Shown here: positions 43,298 to 57,740 of the stretch, piece by piece
How the letters are laid out: the number at the start of each line of letters is the position of its first letter
Position numbering within the stretch: position 1 is the first letter of the stretch
Assembly: GCA_947179155.2 (NCBI GenBank)
Contig: OX359286.1
Coordinates: forward strand, 17,546,264-17,610,263
Direction: 5' to 3'
Length of the DNA: 64,000 bases
DNA from: Hedera helix
Lineage: Eukaryota; Streptophyta; Magnoliopsida; Apiales; Araliaceae
The notes under the pieces: model-generated
What the model saw: the letters and a program-made list of their open reading frames with translations, nothing else
What the model was told of the DNA's origin: nothing
Database searches by the model: none
Made by a program: the position numbers and the translations under genes

Positions 43298-44760
43298 ATT
43301 GTACCCAAACTTTGCATCTTCATAGCCAACAAACACACATGCATTAGATTTATCATCAAGCTTCAATTTATATTCCTTGGGGATATGTGCAAAAACCTTG
43401 CACCCAAATATACCTTTAAGTAAAAATAGGACATGTCCTTACCCCTCTAAATTTTCTTTGGAATCTGAAAATCCAACAGTGTTGATGGAGATCTATTAAT
43501 CAAGTAATAAGTAGTACGAACAGCTTCACTCCAGAATGACTTAGGCATCTTAGCCATTCTAAACATGAATCAGACTCACTCAATAATAGTGTAGTTCATT
43601 CTCTCAGTCACACCATTATGCTATAGGGTACCAGGAATTATCTGCCCATATGGAATATCGTGTTTATCAAAATATACCGCAAACTTCTTTAAAGTGTATT
43701 CCCCTTTATTGTCACTGCAAATGCACTTCAATAATTTTTCAATCTCCCTTTCAAGCAAAACATGGAAACTCTGAAAGTACTGAAGTACTTGATCTTTTAT
43801 TTTTAATAAATACACTCACATCTTACGTGAAGCATTATCAATAAAAGTAATAAAATATCTATTATCACCTAATGACTCAACTTTCATGGGACCACATATA
43901 TCAAAATATGCTCTCTCAAGTATCTTAGATTTTCTTTTAGTTGAGTTACTAAAAAACTCAATTCTATTTACCGAACAAACCATAATCACAAGGGTTTCAA
44001 ACAATACTTTTAGCAAAAGGAATGAGGTACCTCTTTACTAATATATTCAAACATTTCTCACTCATGTGTCCGAGCCTTTTATGCCATAGATTCAAGGAAG
44101 ATTCATTTTCAACTGCATTTAACTCACTAGAACACACATTAACATGAGTCTTGTACAATGAACAACAAGCAATACCTCTTACAACTACCATTGTACCCTT
44201 GGTAGGCTTTCACTTTTCCCTGTCGAAGTGATTCTCATAACCTTCCTTACCCAAGGCCATACCAGCAGAAATAAAGTTAACACATAAATCTGGAACATGT
44301 CTAATATTCCTCAAAGTAATAGTACAACTAACATATGTCTGAATGCAAACATCACTAATCTTAATAATCTTGGACTGATTAGTGTTACTTATCCTCTCAT
44401 GCCCAAAGTCTCTAGCTTTGAATGTTGTGAATTGAATAATTCTCTCTTGAGCATTACATGATACGAAACATCTTTATCAAGAACCTAATTAATTTTTTGA
44501 TCATCAACATTTAAGCATTCCTCTTTCCCGAATAAAGGAAGCACTACATCCTCGATAATTATAGCTGCAATATTCTTCTCCCTGATTTTCTTTTGCTCAC
44601 CAATTTTTTGTTTCTCTAACCAAATCTTACAATTTCTTTTGTAGTGACCCTCCTTGTTATAGTGGAAGCATCTATATATAACGCCTTCTCTGATCTTTGA
44701 CTTATATGATTTTTGGAAATTTGCTTTTACTATGATTCATGTTTCCCTTGTGAGATACCC
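43298..44760 (-). pseudogene. Broken Ty1/copia Gag-Pol fragment
   Basis: On the minus strand, in protein order, there is a zinc knuckle near 44690-44640 whose second Cys is replaced (CFHYNKEGHYKRNC), then the GAG-preintegrase region (44191-43997; LWHKRLGHMSEKCL), then the start of the integrase core (44016-43816; FDICGPMKVESLG), then its continuation (43815-43621; LLKCICSDNKGEY), then the segment that in copia Pol lies after the core (FGCKVFAHIPKEYKLKL, near 43400). Stops and frameshifts separate all pieces. The frame is cut at 43297 by the Athila/Tat-like element. Reverse transcriptase is not in the window. Confidence 0.85.
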
Positions 44761-45743
44761 TGAAATTACTTTTACCCTTATTCTCTTTGACAAGTGTTTG
44801 TGTCTCAAAATTCATACCTTACTCGATTTGCCTTGTCTCCTAAAAAGTATTGGCATCTATTTCAAGCGAAACACAGTGGAACACATTTTGATTGATCCAT
44901 TGTCTTGCTGTTAATCATTTTTCAATCAGCATCATATTTATCCACTAGCTTAACTCCTTTAAACTCTAATAATTAATACAAATCCTTATAGAAAAGGATA
45001 TTCTAGAGCAATAAGAATTTAAATGAGCTGATATACTTATCTTTATCTCTAGGATAGTCATTTTATACCTAATATTAGTTATTCAAATATTATCTCCTTG
45101 TATCTCTCTCTTTCTGTAACTTCATGTATAAAAACATACTTCTCATAAATGAAAATTACCTTTGAGCCTTACAAAAATTTCCTTTCTAAGAGTATTTATA
45201 CTATGTTTAACAACTCTTGGCATTTTTAAATTAAATTTAAAAATACATCTGACGCAAAAGTTTGAAATGAGCTGTCAAACATAATTTTAATGTAGTACTA
45301 TTCTAAAATTAGAGATATATATATATATTTTTAGTCTGTTTCAAAATTAAAGATACATTTTTATTTTAAGACTATAAAAAGACATGCTAATTTTAATTTA
45401 TTATTACCTTTTCACTAACATTTTCAATATCACACTACCACAACCAAATTGCTAAATAATGCTAAGGTTATATTTAAGAATATAAAATTATTTTTAAAAA
45501 TTATCTTTAATGATCGAGCCAAGCTAAAGGCTGTTTAATCTCAGCCTGATTGAAATGTAGTCCAAACCTGAGCATAGCCTATTCGAATTTATAGTAAATA
45601 GGCGCAAGCTCAATTGAATAAGCCTAAAAGGTTCGAGTTTATTTTTGGTAAAACAAAAACAAATCTATAACACAGTTAAAATTGACTGGGCAACTTACGA
45701 GTCAAACAATTTACAAACCAGGCTTTTTCTACCGAACGATAAA
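44760..45743. other. AT-rich remainder, possible reversed copia LTR
   Basis: No supported gene. The stretch 44930-45130, read on the minus strand, has the look of a copia LTR (TTAGAGTTTAAAGGAG, AAGGATTTGTATTAATT), which would fit its position upstream of the copia Gag piece, but I could not find a TG...CA pair or priming site. The rest is AT-rich without visible structure. Confidence 0.35.
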
Positions 45744-48097
45744 TGTAACGCCATAGCTACAGCGGACCTTGTGTGTTAAACTCCGTACATTTACTAACTT
45801 AACTAATGATCCCATAATCATATTGGTTGAATTAGTCTATTTTAGACTATACATTAAAATTTTCTCTTACTTAGTCCTTGGATCTTAACTTGATCTCGAT
45901 CTCATTATTTATACAAGTATAAACTTGTTGTTCATCTGTATAAATGGATCACACCATATATAACGGTCCAATTTTAATCTTAAGATTTAAATATTCTATA
46001 AATTTACATATCCAAGATTCATGGTATTAAATCGTTAGGACGGTTCTTAGGAATAGAGAATCTCGCGATGAATGCTTGTATCTTCATCCCTGATAAATGT
46101 TTGTATCTTTATCCGTGACAAATATTTGTATCTTTATCCTGTGTAAAATTCTATTTTCGTACAGAACATACCCAACTAGTTAAAACCCTCACTTGAAACA
46201 CATTTGGTTATAGTGATATCTCTTCATATTAATATTCTTACTTATTTGGCATTCATAATAGTAGTAACAAGCTTGTACTTGTATTAGAGGAACCTAATGA
46301 TGAATTTGACCATTTCACATTGCTTAGTCCTATCTCGGATGCTTACAGTACTCACTAATATTATTTATCATCCTCATTCTGATAAGTAGTTCAGTATCAA
46401 TACTGTATTAATGTTTTACTATCTATCTGAAGTTTCGAGTATCGGCATAACATAATCAGTCTATATTACCAATACCCTCATTTAGGTTAATAGATCCTTT
46501 AACAATTTTCTAAGTCATAACAATTTAAAGACATAACAACGTTTGATGATAATAATTAATATTATTCATTTTATTCGGTTACATGTTTTGCTTGTTTATA
46601 TTACAACAGTCATTTGACTTTATACAATTTACAAGTAACTAAAGTATGAAACCAAATGCTTCTTCTTTACGTTCATGATCTTCTTCACGTTCATCTTTAA
46701 TACGCAAATAAGGTTTTATTTGCAAGAATAAGCACGATAGCTCAGCAAGTCTAATAGATAGCACATACGTAATTTATGCTTTTTATATAAACTTTAACAT
46801 TCCTTGACTGAATATAATTCTCCATTTAATATCACATATAACTTACATTCCAATAATTTATATCACATTGACACATAACATAAAGTGTATAAATCATGTT
46901 CATAACTCGTAAACATAACACATAACAGTTATAAGGCTTGCAAACATTAGTTAAAGACTTCACATAACATTTATCACATAACAACATCACAACATGAAAT
47001 TAAACATCTCATTTATCATTTTAGCAATACTACACAAGTTGCACATAGCAAGAGTTAGAAGACTTGTCTTGAAACCATTTTAGGGTTTTCCGCGAAATGG
47101 TTAAATGCCTACAAAAAGGGTTACGCGTCCCCGAACGTTAGTTTGTCCAATTTTACTTTTGAATAAGTCTTATAATAGCTTAACTAGACTATTTTTATTA
47201 GTGAAATTATTAGAAAAATTGGCTAACTCAAAATCACATTTTTCAGTGCTTGGACCCAAGGGTCCTTTAATTTTTTTAGCTTTTACCTCTTTTTCGGTAA
47301 CTACCTTAACTTTGTCGTACAAAACTATTTTTGAGTGATTCTTACGTCTAAAATTCTTATAATTTCATGATCTACAACTTTTCTTTATATTTCTAAGGCT
47401 GATTTAGAATTTAAGTTTTTTGATTTTAGTAAAAACAGTCAGTAAGCATGTTTTGAACAATATTTTTAGGGTTAACCATGTGAAACATGGTACCGCTAGC
47501 TTTATTTGCTTAAGATATCATTTTATAAGACTTAATAACACTTCTTAATATAAATAATAAATCATAAACCTTCTCATAGAAAGATTAATGACTTTTGCTC
47601 AAGAACACCCAAAAAACGCAAAGAACGAAAAGTCGTACATGGTGACAACTTATGTTCTTGAATTTTTGGATTTCATACTTGAAATAATTTGAGTATTATA
47701 ACTGCTTACATATGTGATTATGACACTTTTTAATTGACAAAATTTGGTCATTATAACGGATTGTTTACTTGATTATAACAATTTATAATTATTACTCAAG
47801 AACACACGAAGAACACGGAGAGTGATAATCGTACATGGCTACGACGTCCGTTCTTGAGCTTTAAATTATGAAATGAAATTTGACATTAAAACTACTACAA
47901 AATGAAAAAATACTCAAGAACAAGGAGAAAGACAATCGTACATGACTACGACTCGCGTTTTTATGCTTATAAACTAAAAATTAAACGAACATAATAGCAA
48001 CTATTTCTTTGCACTTGATTCTTGTCTCACAAGAACTCTCTTTATATTTGCTCTTTAGCTCTTAAACTGCTAAAGAACTAATGAACATTAAGCCTTC

Positions 48098-48105
48098 TAT
48101 TTATA
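48098..48105 (-). promoter_or_regulatory. TATA box of LTR J
   Basis: TATTTATA on the plus strand reads TATAAATA on the minus strand, in the same context as in LTR G. Confidence 0.6.
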
Positions 48106-49384
48106 GACCAAGTAAACCTAGGGTATTTAGGTCATTAATACATTAATTCCTAGCTAAGTTAAGCCAAAAATATCACAAATGATCATCACATTTTCTCCCT
48201 TGTATGGCCAGATTTTTAGGCCATCAAATGACATTAAATTTATATAATCATCACATTTTTGTGACATCACTTGCTCCTCTTTGATTGGTCCACCAATTAG
48301 CCCACATTTGTTTCAAGGAATAAGATTTCTATTTGGCTTTCTTCAGCTCAAAGTGGCTGCCCATTTAGGGGCATTTTGGTCCTTTTCCATGCTTGGTTCA
48401 AAGTTAGTTTAGTCCTTTCATAAGCTAGTTAACTTTCCTAGCCACTATTGTTGGTTAGGATATAACTTAGCTACACCTAACTTAGTTCACTTCTAACTAG
48501 GTTTCATCTAACCTAGTTCCATTCTAACTAAATATCATCTAACTTAGTTTCATTTTAACAAGGTTAGTTAAATAATTAGTTCGTTCTTAACTAATCCAGT
48601 TCATTTCAAAGTCTTTCAGTTAAATTGATCTTTATTGATTTAAAAGTCTGATATTACAGAATTTTGTTCCGTATAAACACTATTTTGTAAAGCCAAAAGT
48701 CCAACAGACTTGACACTTTTTTTGATTAATAGTGTTTTTGACAACGTTTTCTCAAAATATGGTTAAACGATCAAAAAGTTAAAAATAGTATTTATTTGTC
48801 TTTTCCCTATTTCCTCTGTAATATCCCGGATATTTAAATAAATTAGAAATAAAATATTTAATATTTAATATTTAATAAAGGTTGGAGTTTGATAACCTAG
48901 TAGTGGTAGATAAATAGAGGTCCAAATTAAATTTAATGGACTAACTTAGATATGGTGATATCAATTTTTTTATAAGTTAGCGGGTAAAATGATAATTCAA
49001 TAAGCTTGACTAATAACAAGTCTAATTAGATTAAGAGAATTAATTAGTAGAGTTATGTAATTATGCGACGTGGTTGCGTGTAAATTAAATATGTATTTAT
49101 ATGAATATATGTATGTGCATATTTAGTAACATAATTTAATGGTTAAATAAATTATGGTAAATAAATGAATTAATATTAAATTAATCCGATTTGAATTAAA
49201 AGGTTTATTGTGGAATTAATTTAGTTATTATATTGATTATATTCATTAATCAATGTTTATGTAGATTATTGATAAATTATTTGTGAGGAATAATTATGTA
49301 ATTTATATAATTATAAATTATATAAAGTAGTTAAATTAATTAAGGGGGAATAGTAATAATATATATTGTACAATATTTAATTTC

Positions 49385-49390
<6 letters not shown>

Positions 49391-49444
<54 letters not shown>
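49391..49444. repeat. GT dinucleotide microsatellite
   Basis: About 27 uninterrupted GT units in solo LTR N. Confidence 0.95.
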
Positions 49445-49447
<3 letters not shown>

Positions 49448-49747
49448 AAGGGATTAAATTAATTGAGTAATTTTAAATAGTAATTGAATATATTAAATGA
49501 ATATATTCTATAATTAAATAAATCATTGTAAATGATTTATGGGAGTGGGTAATTTAATTATACAATTATCTGTGTAATATTAATTAAATAATTTAATAAA
49601 TTATTTAAATAAGAAATTGAGTTAATATATCATTATGTATTTTCGGGTAAATTGACTTATTTCCATAATTGATGAGAAATGAATTATTTAATGTAAATTA
49701 AATTATATATTGTATTTATTTTAATTTCATAATTTATTGTGAAATTA

Positions 49748-49774
49748 TTTTTTTTTTTTTTTGAAGCAAGGTAA

Positions 49775-49836
<62 letters not shown>
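49748..49836. repeat. Poly-T and compound TG/TA microsatellite
   Basis: A run of 15 T (49748-49762) is followed by TG repeats (49775-49800) and TA repeats (49801-49836). Confidence 0.95.
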
Positions 49837-49839
<3 letters not shown>

Positions 49840-51539
49840 TATATATATTATGTAATTATTTAAATTAGTGAACAAACCCTAAAGTTTTAAATCAAAATAA
49901 CTGTCAAGTTTTCTATTAATTAAATATTCAATTAAATTGAATAATATGAGTTAATTAAATTTGGTAAATTAATTAATATGATTATTAATTAATGTGAACA
50001 ATGTGAAATATTAATAATAATATTTATTAGTCCATTTAGTAATTTAATACTAATGAGTTAGAGTATTTAATTAATTAATCAATTCAATTATTATTTAATT
50101 ATGGTTTGAATAATTAATGTGTAACAAAATTAATAACCAATCTTTTGGGTTATATTAATTAGTCCAATGTTAAATTAAATGGGATTGACCAAATATTAGT
50201 TCAAGTCATTTTATTGGAGTCCAATGATTTTTAAAACATAATTAAACTAAGAGTATGAATGGGTATTTAATTGGCCCAATACTTTATAAATAGTAAGTCT
50301 AATTGGATTACGTGATAAGTTGTGATGTAATTACCTATTATGGGGTAATTAAGATTAAATAATTAATTACAAGACTTATGTTGTAAAATTCAAATTATCA
50401 AATTTAAATAATTTGAATATGGGTTATGGTGATTAAATGGTTAATTAACAATTAAGTAATTAAGTTAATTATTAATTGTGATGCAAGATTTATCATTGCA
50501 ATTATTAAACCTAAGTTATTAATATAACAAGGGTAAGTAAATAGGAAATGAAATTCTAATAATTTCATTTATTTAAGTTGGGAGAATTAATTATTGTTTA
50601 TTGGACTTGGTTTAATTTAATTTTGGACCAACACTATTTGCATTCCATTTCTTGGGCATTTTCGGATGGGAACAAGTAATGGACTTAATTGGTTGGTGTT
50701 GATAACCGAATAAGGGAGAGATAATACTCAGTAAATTAAATAACCCATTTGGACACTCATTTTGGGATAGTTTTTTCTTCTAAAATTAGAGAAGTCAGAG
50801 GTGCCCATGCTCTGTCGTGAGGAAACAGTGGAAGGCAAGGAGAGGGTCTTTGTGATTGATGATGACTGATGGAACTAGGAAGGGGAGGAGTGTCTTTATA
50901 ATCGATCAAGCTTCCATCTTTCTTTCTTCTTCTAAAATCATTTTCCATTACAACTACCGAGTATGGTGGAGAGAGAGAGAGAGAGAGAAATATGTGGAAA
51001 TTTTTGGAGAAGAAAGAAAAGCTTTGAGGTGTTCTTGCTCCATCCCATTTATCTTCATCAATATCCCTTCAAAGCTAATAAACTAAGGTATAACTTAAGT
51101 TTATTTTTCAAGCTTCTTTCATTGTTGTTTCTTCATTTCCGTAGTTGGTTGAGGAGTTGTAGTTAGTTGTGTGAAGGATCAAGATTGGTCCGGAAGTAAG
51201 GATGAAATATTTATGGAGAAATTGTGTTTAATGTGCTTCATGTGTATCAAAGTATACCTATATGCATATGAGCGCACAATGTGCTTGTTAAAATGTCTAG
51301 GAGAAACATTTTGGTGATTAAGATTGACTTTTAAGATATGAAGTGTTAATGTGTTGTGTTTTAGTTGTTCATGCTAGTAAATGGCTAAATGTGAAATGTG
51401 GGAGAAGAAAACCAACGTTTTGGATATAACTTATTAAATGTGAGGTTAGTGGCTTAAAAATGGAATTTAAGAGTTGAGTAGTTATGAAGATGTGAAGAAA
51501 ACACGAAATTTGGAATTTTAGAGTGAGCAGTCCCGAATA

Positions 51540-51840
51540 GGGGCAATTCTGTCTATTTTAGTGTAGAATTTGAAAATATTTCCTTCTACAAAGTTGTATA
51601 GAATTAAATTTCGTGTGGAATGGACTTAAAATTCGTAATTTTCGGATAAACGTGCTAATTACTATGAATTTCGCAAGATTTAGTGGAGTAACACCGCATC
51701 TGTCCAGATTCTGTGCATTTCGGTACAGAATTTGAAATTTTTTCCTTCTAAAAAGTTGTAGATAATTAAATTTCGTGTGGAATGGACTTAAGATTCGTAT
51801 TTTTATGATAAACGAGCTAATTACTATGAATTTTGAATGT
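51540..51840. repeat. Direct duplication of about 162 bp
   Basis: Two imperfect copies share TTTCGTGTGGAATGGACTTA (51609 and 51771), a CCTTCTA-AAAGTTGTA segment before it and a GCTAATTACTATGAATTT segment after it. Both contain the AAGTTGTA module found in other LTRs. Confidence 0.85.
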
Positions 51841-52339
51841 TTCAGCGCATTAAAAATTAAAATTAATTACTAAAAATATTTTTTGTGCTAAAATTTGTTC
51901 TGGACAGCATTATTGTTATATTATTCCTGAATTTTTGAAAAAATTTGGTCAATTTTTTAGAAGCTTAGGTATTTATTGTATTTTTAAGGCTATTTATAGT
52001 TAATGTAAAAATAAGTGAAAATTCATAGAAAATTCTATGAATATTGGGAAATTACGAAACATGGTGAAATTTTTTATAATAAATATTTATGATTAATATT
52101 TAAATATTTTAAATATTAATCTAGTTAGTTTAATATTATATTTTCTAAATATAATAAGTATTTAGGATTAATATCCTAACATTTTAAATATGAATCTAGT
52201 TAGTTTAATATTATATTTTCCAAATTTATGATTAAATTAATTATTTATTATTTAATTAATATAAAAGAATAAACAAGGATGATAAATTAATTAATTATTA
52301 TTTAATTACTATTAAATAATAATTAACGACAACTAAGAT

Positions 52340-52760
52340 TGATTATTTAATTACCTATTATTTGATTAACGTTAAATAATAAATAAATCCAGTTAGTTAT
52401 TATTTATTATGAAATAATAACTAATGATATTTGATTATTTACTATATAATCTTATTATTTACTATTTAATTAACTTTAAATAATAAATGAATCTACTTAG
52501 TTAGTTATTATTTATTATTAAATAATAACTAAGAATATTTGAGTATTTACTATATAATTTTATTATTTATTATTTAATTAACTTTAAATAATAAATGAAT
52601 CTAGTTAGTTAGTTATTATTTATTATTAAATAATAACTAAAGATATTTGATTATTTATAATTTAATATAATTATTTATTATTTGATTAACTTTAAATAAT
52701 AAATAAATCTAGTAAGTTATTATTTATTATTAAATAATAACTAAAAATAGTTAATTACTT
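52340..52760. repeat. AT-rich tandem array, about 100-bp units
   Basis: The phrase TAACTTTAAATAATAAAT (or TAACGTTAAATAATAAAT) recurs at 52377, 52481, 52579 and 52687, giving unit lengths of 98-108. Each unit holds TTATTATTTATTATTAAATAATAA-type inverted repeats able to fold back. Confidence 0.8.
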
Positions 52761-54728
52761 ACTATTTAATTAATGTTAAATAGTAATTAAATGAAATTAG
52801 ATTTAATGAAATAAAGAAAATGTCTTTTAACTCTTTTGTTTAAACAATTATAATAAATTGTTTAATAGTTTAATAAGTGTTTAACACTTGAGAAAATTGA
52901 TATAAATTAATTAAATTATTAACCTAAGATTGATTAATTGTTTTATAGGTTAATGATAGTATATTAAATTATTTGTTATGTAACTTTTATTTGCTAGATA
53001 AATAGCATAATAGAGCGCATAATTGTACAACTTTACGTAGTACTAATTGATAGACCAATGTTGTTAATATTAGGTCATTCAAAGAAAGTTATTTAAAGCT
53101 AGTTAGCTGTAGATCGACTATCAGACAAGTTTTCTAAACCCTACTCAATTTATATTCGAGCAGGATATATTATTTTATTGATCAAGTTTCCTAACTCAAA
53201 CTCAAGTTATTATGTTTCAAGCTTGCTAGTGGTTTAATTCTGTATAATTATTCCACCCCTTTAAATTATTGATTTGCACATAGTGCATGTTACATGTGTT
53301 CATCAGGTATGAAAGGCTGATCACCTTCATTACCATAAGGTTCAGCTAAATTTGTTCATGGTCATTATTAATACTCAACATTAATTGATTTAGTCATTCA
53401 ATTATTGAAATTATGATTCATACTCTTTCACAATTATTATATTGTTGAAAATCCAAAAGCTTATTCTTTCTTTCAATCATGATATATCGTTATTGTATTT
53501 AAACTTGCTGAGCAAAGTCGTTGTTCACTCTTGCTATGTCATGATAACAAATTTCAGAATAATACGAATGTTCGAGGAAAGACGGAGACAAAAGCAAAAG
53601 ACAAGATTATTGTGTTATGCATGATAACTAATTTGTTATATGATGTAAGTTAATTATGTAAACCTTTTTATGAATCTAAAGGTATATATGTAGTTAAGGT
53701 TATAAACCTTGGGAAATATTGTAGAATAAACAATTTATATTTATATATTCCGCATTAGTTATAGAACATGTATGAAGATGATGTATCGTGACGTACCAAG
53801 TCTATGGTTCAAGGTACCCAGATTTGGGGGCGTTACATCCTCTTATTCCTTACACGTTTTTCGAGAAAAAAACTTTTTATTTCTTATTACGCATCGGTGT
53901 TGCATACAAACATTATATCATTCGACGGAACGTTCAAAAATAAAAAGCGTTTCCATTTAAATAGCGTTTTACGTTTTTTTTGGGGAAAAATATTAGTGGC
54001 TCCCTAATATCTATTCCCCGTATAAATACTATATTGTGAAATGTAAAAAGTCAAAACGTTAAAAAAACAGTCAAAGTAATGACAAACATTTTCTCGTAAT
54101 TCATGTCATTTTCATCTTTTTTTCCAGAAAAAATTTATTGGTTCCCTGGCATCTAAATCTCATATTAACACTATGTTTTGAAGTAGGAGAAGTCATATAG
54201 ATGAAAGAAATGGTCAAATGAATTAAAAGTGTTTCCTCATGAATAATGCTTTTGTACATTTTTCGAGAAAATTTTTTATTGGCTAAATAGCATTTATACT
54301 TCATATGAACGTTATTTCGTAAAATATGATATGTCAAAACGACTTAAGACGATTGACAATTCTGCTAGGTTATAACCCTTAGGGTTTATGATTTTAACTT
54401 TTTTTCTTCCATTTTTTAGGTTTTAGCCTTAAACTAGCTTTTGGATTTAATTAAGTGTTACGATTAACTACTTGAGCCAAAACACAAAATCCTACACATA
54501 GAATAATCGCATAACACATTTAAAGGCTCAATTTAAGCTTTATTAACCACATAACACATATTAGGTTAAAGATTTTTAACCTCTTAATCGTATATGATCA
54601 TAGTTTCAAGTCGTATGTTATCTTTCTGATAGCTCAATGTATTACTCGAGCAATCGTTCTCTAGGTTTTGAACTGACAATCTTAATTAGATCTTGTCAGA
54701 TCATATTTAAAAATTTTGAGATATTATA

Positions 54729-55870
54729 TTCACCCCAATTTATAGAAATTTCGTCCTCGAAATTAACTTATAACTAACTTTAGTCATCTAATATCATATT
54801 TATAAGTTCTATAAATATTCAGTATATTACATTCTCTCTTTCTTATAAGAATTTTGTCCTCAAAATTATTTTCAACTTACTCTTATGAATTTTCTTAATT
54901 CATATTTCTTACATTAAATTCCTAATGCTTAGATTAGGTCTAAACATGTTTAATCTAAATCTTTCCTTACACTAGGTTTTGAACCTTTAATCATACTCAA
55001 TTTTTAGTTTTACTCTTCCTTTATTTAGGATTTTTCTAACTTATACTGTGGTTAATCAAGACCTTGACATTTTTCAAATAGTATAGATATTATATGACCC
55101 ACAATTGTTTAACCGTCACTAGGACTAAAAAATACCCTTCAGTGTTACAATTAATTCAGACTGGAAACACTCATGATAGTACTTCAGGTGATCAACCTAT
55201 TGTACTATATTATTATTTAAAGATGCGGTATGTTGTATCTACTGGATTCATACGTCCGTTACTTTATCATAACCAAAGGTGTCTATCTGAAATAATTGGC
55301 ATTTACTCATATTTAAACCATTCAAACTTTTGAAAATAATCTTATAACTGTATACCGCACCTTGCAAAGTGCGTTGCTGACTCATTATGTATCATCTTCA
55401 CACTAAGTTAAATGGGGTGTTGATGAATAAATTATTTTTTTATTCATACTAAATCCGTCTAGCCTAAATAAATAGCATAGACATATAAATAACATAGCTA
55501 AAAATGTTTCATTTTGAAAATTAATTTTATGACTTTATCATACCCAAATCAGGTAACAGTGCGTTGATGACTTACAATCATAACCCCACAATTTGACTTT
55601 GTGTTCATAATAAAATTCATTAAATTTAACTCTATCTAGCTTGAAAAATTAGCATAGACACAGCGAACGAAATTTGTCAGTTCAATGATTGAAAAATTCT
55701 CTTAGAAGGCACCCAAGTGCGAATTTATGTATAAAGATCTAGCATAGCTAGAAGATTTTTGAAATACCCTTAATCTTTTATCCTTTCCATTATTCTCTCT
55801 AACCAAAACATAAGTTTTACCAATATATAGCAAGATAGTAAACTAGTTAGTTGTTTTAACCACAAGAACA
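54729..55870 (-). other. Interior of reversed element J, no coding sequence
   Basis: It begins, on the minus strand side next to the LTR, with GAGGACGAAATTTC and a purine tract, which is the usual end of these interiors. It carries reversed CTAGCC / GCATAGAC words (about 55455, 55637 and 55739), decayed forms of the GGCTAGAC hairpin of elements A and D. No open frame shows retroelement motifs; the frame at 55094-55333 has no support. The interior is cut by element D at 55876. Confidence 0.55.
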
Positions 55871-55875
55871 AATAT

Positions 55876-56284
55876 TGTGATACCCCAAGATTTTTGGAAT
55901 AATTTCAAATAAGGATTATGATGAATTAAGTAAAGGTTAGCATTTAAAACCTAGTGTTGAATGATAGAGATATTAAGGAATGATTTATGGAATGTGAAAA
56001 AGATTTATGAATATGAATTAAAAAAGTGAAGGTTGCGATCCAGGGACTATGATCGAGACGTAAAGATTTTAAATATCCAAATATTTTAATACATTGATTG
56101 AATTGAGAAAAAGAAAAAAAATTATACCGAAATATTTGATAATTATTGATTTTAAAATCAATTATTGGATTAAAGAAGGGATTAAATATTTACTAACGGA
56201 CCAAAATTTGGACGTTAAGGAAATAATGAATAATAAATATGAAATTTAAGGTAATAAAGTGGGTCAAATTCCGGGGTCGTTACA
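55876..56284 (+). mobile_element. 5' LTR of element D
   Basis: 409 bp, TGTGATACCCC...GGGGTCGTTACA. Its last 250 bases resemble the ends of the much longer A and B LTRs, but the 3 kb between start and end in those is absent, including hairpin, CpG island and promoter-like parts. Confidence 0.88.
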
Positions 56285-56286
56285 AT

Positions 56287-56298
56287 TGGTATCAGAGC
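56287..56298 (+). other. Primer-binding site of element D (initiator tRNA-Met)
   Basis: TGGTATCAGAGC two bases after the 5' LTR. Confidence 0.9.
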
Positions 56299-57740
56299 CA
56301 GAGGTTATAAACCTTAGGTAAATGATACCTTAGGCTATAACCTAAGTAAGAAAGAGTACGGTTAGTTGAGTATTCTGAAAACTCAAGCGTATGGTAAACT
56401 CGTGACTCATGATTATATGGTGGAGCCTCTTTAGCAAATGGGCGACTATGGCCTGACTGGGACAAGCTCCTCAACCATATAATTATGGTAAGTTCCTGAG
56501 TCCAAATACGTGGTAAGTTTGATGAACATGGGGAAATTAAAATAGAAAGATATAAGTTAAGAGATACAGTTCTCTAATATTGGCTAAAGTGAAGGAAGTA
56601 TGAGAGATAGAAGATTATAAGGAAGAGATAAAGATGTTAAGAAAGATTCGAATGGAGGTAACGAATTGAGAAAAATCATAAATTCAATTAAGAATATGTC
56701 TGAAAGAATATTTGAAATGATTCAAAGATAAATTTCAAAGACAATCAGGGGACACCTGATTCAAACAATAATAAAGATGACAAGGTAATCCAAAAAGTAT
56801 AGAAAGAGATCATAATAACATGAGAAGGAATGGTAAGAGGATCGTACTACGATACGATCACAAGATAAGAAAAACGAGTAAGGAATAGATCGTAAAGCAA
56901 GATCATGATGGGATTAAGTGGGAATGTGAAATAACAGAGAGAGCTGTTAATGATTTAAAAGGTATAGCTTGATGCTATAAAGAGATATGGTACTATAAAA
57001 TAGTATAAGAAAAAATTCAGTGAATGATGAGATAGGAATGACAGAAAGGTTATGATAAGGGGGCAGAAAGCTTGGGTACGAAATTTCAATTGAGGACTCA
57101 CGTGGTGACTGAATTGCACAATCCTTTGTATGGGCAGGGGACTTGTGTTTACTTAGTTACTATGTGATAATCATTGAAATGTTAGAGTCGCGCTAACAAT
57201 TTTGATAGATAAATAATATTAAGTTTAAGCACGAGTTCTTAAAACTCATGCATGTGGTAAGTCCATGACTCATAATCGTATGATATGTTTTAAGCCGCTT
57301 AGCATATGGATAGTCTTTGATTTGTTCTCAGACTACATATTGCTAGGACAAGCTTTAAAACTCATATTCTTGTGATAAGTTCCTGGACTCATAATGTGTG
57401 GTAAGTTTGATGAACTATACGGGGGTATAGAAAAGTTGGAGTAGATAGAGATTTTAATATGATATGATAATTAATAATAGTCCTAGCAATAAATAATATA
57501 ATTAAGTGAAGAAGCAGAAGGTGAATATTAGGGAATTTAGGATATTCCCACTCTTCTAGCTTTGCTAGATTTTGAAATTTTTGGCCTCAAGCTAATTTGG
57601 CACGAATGTGCTTTGAAAAATGCAAATGAATTTTAAGCAATTTAAAAAGTGTCTATGCTACTTGTTTCGGCTAGACAAAAATATTTTTAAAATCAAAATG
57701 TATTTCAAAATAATCATACATGCACCTTTTAGCCCGGTGT

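Larger units (their letters stand above)
48817..53837 (+). mobile_element. 5.0-kb solo LTR N with TCCTC target duplication
   Basis: TGTAATATCCCGG...GGGGGCGTTACA, 5021 bp, flanked by TCCTC (48812-48816 and 53838-53842). It has no coding region or priming site. Inside are GT and TG/TA microsatellites, a TCTCTC-type run, a direct repeat of about 162 bp (51540-51840), a tandem array of about 100 bp (52340-52760), the CAGACAAGTT box (about 53128) and the hairpin (53509-53527). Bases 49855-50140 match 57908-58170 of the solo LTR in element D, while other parts do not. Confidence 0.9.
45744..54728 (-). mobile_element. Reversed LTR J, split by a solo LTR
   Basis: On the minus strand the LTR starts at 54728 (TATAATATCTC, where the usual TG has become TA) after the purine tract TTGGGGTGAA, and ends GGCGTTACA at 45744. 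Without the nested solo LTR and one TCCTC it is 3959 bp. It shares with solo LTR G a TATA box (48098-48105), short CAAGAACA/GTACATGGT repeats (47590-47960), the hairpin (46729-46744) and the terminal 100 bases. It is the 3' LTR of a reversed element whose interior lies to the right. Confidence 0.75.

Noticed and set aside
50757..51166. Overlapping frames with REREREREK-type repeats
   Set aside because: Produced by the GA microsatellite (50969-50988) inside solo LTR N.
54101..54337. 78-codon minus-strand frame in LTR J
   Set aside because: It lies within reversed LTR sequence shared with non-coding relatives and has no protein features.
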